This document shows positions 7,500 through 9,979 of a DNA stretch of 9,979 nt, piece by piece. The stretch's first letter is position 1. Each line of letters opens with the position of its first letter. Where the stretch lies: assembly GCA_937901105.1 (NCBI GenBank), contig CALCHD010000217.1, positions 1-9,979 of the forward strand. The letters run 5' to 3'. The position numbers were made by a program, and so were the translations under genes. The stretch comes from an uncultured Bacteroidales bacterium. GTDB taxonomy: Bacteria; Bacteroidota; Bacteroidia; Bacteroidales; UBA932. The notes under the pieces were generated by a model. The model ran no database searches. It was not told where the DNA came from and worked only from the letters and a program-made list of their open reading frames with translations.

Positions 7500-9979
7500 A
7501 TGGTAATTGAGAAAGTAATCAAGCCCGATTATCTGTTTGAAACCAGCTGGGAGGTGTGCAACAAAGTGGGTGGAATCCACACCGTTGTTGCTACCAAGGC
7601 ACTCAACCTTTCCGGAGACTATGGCAGGAACCATATCATGATTGGTCCCGACATATGGATGGATGAGAAGCCAAACCCGGAGTTTGCTGAAGATCCAATC
7701 CTGTTCAGGGCTTGGAAGAAGCAGGCGGCTTCAGACGGATTGCGAGTGAGAGTGGGAAGATGGAATGTGCCTGGAAATCCAATAGCCATACTGGTAGACT
7801 TTACAACGTTCATTGCCCAGAAAGATGAGATCTGCTCACAGATGTGGGATAAGTTCGGATTGGATTCTTTGAGCGGACAATGGGACTATTATGAGTCATT
7901 CCTGTTCGGTTATGCTTCAGGCAGGGTGATAGAGAGTTTTGTGAATTTCAACTTACAGCCGTACCATAAGGCAGTTGCACAGTTCCACGAGTGGATGACA
8001 GGTGCAGGTGTGCTGTATTTGAAGGGGAAGAACCTTTCTATTGGCACTGTCTTTACAACACACGCGACAGTTGTCGGCAGATGTCTGGCATGCAACAACA
8101 TGCCACTTTATGATTCTCTGCATGACTACAATGCAGATGACAAGGCAAAGCAGTTTAATGTAACGGCAAAACACTCACTGGAGAAGTGTGCAGCAGTCCA
8201 GGCAGATGTGTTCACTACCGTAAGTGGCATTACTGCAATTGAGTGCAGGCAGTTTATTGGCCGCGAGGTGGATATAATCACCCCTAACGGCTTTGACAGC
8301 AGCTTTGTGCCGGCTCCCGAGGCATTTGATGCCTGCAGGGCACAGGCAAGGGAGAAGCTCCTTGCAACAGCTTCAAAAATGCACGGAGTGCAGTACTCTG
8401 ATGATACCGTGATTGTAGGAATCGGCGGAAGATATGAGTACAAGAACAAGGGAATAGACATTTTCCTTGATGCATTCGGCAGAATCAGGAACAGCGGCTA
8501 CAACGGCAGGAAAGTTCTTGCATTCATAATGATTCCCGGTTGGAACAATGGTCCCGACAAAGAACTTTTGGCAAAGATCAATGGGGAGAACAACGGTGAC
8601 TATACCACCAACACTACCCATTACATGATGGAGCCGCAGTGGGATGCCATATCGGGAAAAATGAGATACTACGGATTTGACGCCCGTACAGACAATGTGG
8701 GTATTGTGTTTGTCCCTAGCTATCTTACAGGCAATGACGGTATTTTCAATGAGAAATACTACGATTTGCTTATTGGCATGGACCTTACCGTATTCCCTTC
8801 ATACTATGAGCCATGGGGATACACTCCACTTGAGTCTTTGGCCTTCAGTGTACCTACGGTAACCACAACTTTGGCAGGTTTTGGCCTATGGGTTAAGGAG
8901 TACTGCAAGGGTGAGCATCCGGGCATTGAGGTTCTTGAGAGGAATGATGCCAATTATGATGCAGTTGTTGAGGGGGTAATTGCAAGAGTAAAGGAGATTG
9001 CAGCCCTCGATGCAGATACAATGAAAAAATACAGGGAGAATGCGGCAGAAGTGTCTTGCATTGCCCTTTGGAAAAACAATATTGAATACTATGTGAAGGC
9101 ATATTCTGCTGCCATTGACAGAGTGGTGGCAAGAAATGGTGCTTTCCCGCAAATTAAAGAAAATAAAGAGATGACTTATCAGAGATACAGAGTGAACTCT
9201 CCAGAGTGGAGAACACTTTTGATCAACAAAGACCTTCCAGCAAAGCTTAAACACCTTGATACAATTTCAAAGAACTTGTGGTGGTGCTGGAACCAGGATG
9301 CCATTGAACTTTTCAAAATGGTAGACGGTGAACTATGGAACAAGGCAAACGGCAACCCTATTGCAATGTTGGATATGGTTGACCTTAAGAGATACAAAGA
9401 GTTGGCACAGGATGAGGCATTCCTTGCAAAATTGGATTCTGTTTACAAGGAGTTCAAGAAATACATGGATGCAAAATCAAAACCTGTTACCCCTCAGATC
9501 TCATACTTCTGTATGGAGTACGGTTTGGATACATCATTGAAGATCTATTCAGGCGGTTTGGGTATCCTTGCAGGTGACTACCTTAAAGAGGCAAGTGACA
9601 TGAACGTTAACATGAACGCTGTAGGATTCCTTTACAAATACGGATACTTTACCCAGCAGCTTTCAGCACAGGGCGAGCAGGTTGCAAACTATGATCCACA
9701 GGATTTCACCAAGACTCCTGCAACTCCAGTAATGGATGCCAACAACAACTGGGTAACCATTTCTGTTGCATTCCCTGGCAGAAACATTTATGCAAGAGTA
9801 TGGAAAGTGGCTGTAGGCAGAATTGACCTTTACCTTTTGGATTCCGACATTGACCAGAACCTTCCAGAGGACAGAAGCGTAACCCACCAGCTTTACGGCG
9901 GTGACTGGGAGAACCGTTTGAAACAGGAGCTTCTATTGGGTATCGGCGGTATCAGGGCTTTGAGGGCTTTGGGCATTGA
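7500..9979 (+). CDS. Glycogen synthase (GT3) fused to alpha-glucan phosphorylase (GT35), 3' partial
   Basis: One uninterrupted frame runs from ATG 7500 to the window edge (826 full codons, no stop). Residues 1 to about 545 are a eukaryote-like GT3 glycogen synthase that should add glucose from UDP-glucose to glycogen: SWEVCNKVGGIHTV (16-29), TTHATVVGR (186-194), TTVSGITAIECRQF, ITPNGFD, and YYEPWGYTPLE with the catalytic Glu437-x7-Glu445 pair. Residues from about 558 are an alpha-glucan phosphorylase N-terminus: a DUF3417-type segment with KNLWWCW (591-597), then YFCMEYGLD (Glu673) and IYSGGLGILAGDY (from 682). The pyridoxal-phosphate lysine and phosphate site lie beyond the window. The joined protein would carry out chain growth and phosphorolysis. 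Similar fusions occur, from memory, in some Bacteroidales, while others keep two genes. The arginine cluster that binds glucose-6-phosphate in eukaryotic GT3 is largely missing. A 101-base gap with a hairpin separates it from the GH57 gene, so expression may differ. Confidence 0.93.
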   Translation, partial: MVIEKVIKPDYLFETSWEVCNKVGGIHTVVATKALNLSGDYGRNHIMIGPDIWMDEKPNPEFAEDPILFRAWKKQAASDGLRVRVGRWNVPGNPIAILVDFTTFIAQKDEICSQMWDKFGLDSLSGQWDYYESFLFGYASGRVIESFVNFNLQPYHKAVAQFHEWMTGAGVLYLKGKNLSIGTVFTTHATVVGRCLACNNMPLYDSLHDYNADDKAKQFNVTAKHSLEKCAAVQADVFTTVSGITAIECRQFIGREVDIITPNGFDSSFVPAPEAFDACRAQAREKLLATASKMHGVQYSDDTVIVGIGGRYEYKNKGIDIFLDAFGRIRNSGYNGRKVLAFIMIPGWNNGPDKELLAKINGENNGDYTTNTTHYMMEPQWDAISGKMRYYGFDARTDNVGIVFVPSYLTGNDGIFNEKYYDLLIGMDLTVFPSYYEPWGYTPLESLAFSVPTVTTTLAGFGLWVKEYCKGEHPGIEVLERNDANYDAVVEGVIARVKEIAALDADTMKKYRENAAEVSCIALWKNNIEYYVKAYSAAIDRVVARNGAFPQIKENKEMTYQRYRVNSPEWRTLLINKDLPAKLKHLDTISKNLWWCWNQDAIELFKMVDGELWNKANGNPIAMLDMVDLKRYKELAQDEAFLAKLDSVYKEFKKYMDAKSKPVTPQISYFCMEYGLDTSLKIYSGGLGILAGDYLKEASDMNVNMNAVGFLYKYGYFTQQLSAQGEQVANYDPQDFTKTPATPVMDANNNWVTISVAFPGRNIYARVWKVAVGRIDLYLLDSDIDQNLPEDRSVTHQLYGGDWENRLKQELLLGIGGIRALRALGI
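9149..9173 (+). other. AT-rich domain junction with possible internal start in the synthase-phosphorylase fusion
   Basis: Between the GT3 end and the phosphorylase start, 9151-9170 is 17 of 20 A/T with a purine-rich AAAGAG just before an in-frame ATG at 9171. It encodes a short charged linker. The composition resembles the intergenic leaders elsewhere in this window, so it may be a relic of a former gene boundary and could still allow translation of phosphorylase alone. This is inference from base composition and position. Confidence 0.35.

Noticed and set aside
9100..9180. Possible frameshift or gene boundary between synthase and phosphorylase
   Set aside because: Counting from ATG 7500, both domains are in the same frame (9171 minus 7500 is a multiple of three) with no stop between, so it is a true fusion in this sequence.
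1..9979. tRNA, rRNA, CRISPR array or insertion sequence
   Set aside because: Nearly all bases are in six protein genes and the short gaps show no cloverleaf, spaced repeats or transposase motifs.

Overview
The window looks like part of a Bacteroidales (Bacteroidota) genome or metagenome contig carrying a glycogen-metabolism locus. The reasons are the gene families (eukaryote-like GT3 glycogen synthase, GH133 debranching enzyme next to a GT4 and a GH57), short AT-rich leaders without clear Shine-Dalgarno sequences, and the way all genes read in one direction. This is recognition from memory of family motifs; no search was run.

Layout, all on the + strand: (1) 1-840, the 3' end of a gene for a DUF4435/TOPRIM-like protein, probably the C-terminal part of an AAA-type ATPase; (2) 864-2867, glycogen branching enzyme GlgB (GH13, CBM48), complete; (3) 2911-4839, GH133 glycogen debranching enzyme; (4) 4846-6165, a GT4 glycosyltransferase; (5) 6190-7398, a GH57 alpha-glucan hydrolase or transferase; (6) a 101-bp intergenic gap with a strong 19-bp hairpin; (7) 7500 to the window end, one open frame that joins a GT3 glycogen synthase to the N-terminal part of a GT35 glycogen phosphorylase, cut by the window edge.

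Together genes 2-7 cover chain elongation (GT3, perhaps GT4), branching (GlgB), debranching (GH133), internal cleavage or chain transfer (GH57) and phosphorolysis (GT35). No ADP-glucose pyrophosphorylase or GT5 synthase is seen here, which fits a UDP-glucose-fed, eukaryote-like glycogen route.

The most unusual point is inside glgB. Synonymous codon choice changes abruptly near nt 1612-1670 (GAA/AAA/CGN before, GAG/AAG/AGG after) although the protein reads through intact. The upstream DUF4435 gene matches the first style and all downstream genes match the second style more closely. This is either an assembly chimera of two Bacteroidales genomes or a real recombination junction in a conserved catalytic-core segment. 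Other points worth checking are the synthase-phosphorylase fusion with a relic-like junction, reduced allosteric arginines in the synthase part, substitutions at conserved acidic positions in the debranching enzyme, and the hairpin before the fusion gene. I saw no tRNA, rRNA, CRISPR array, insertion sequence or supported minus-strand gene.
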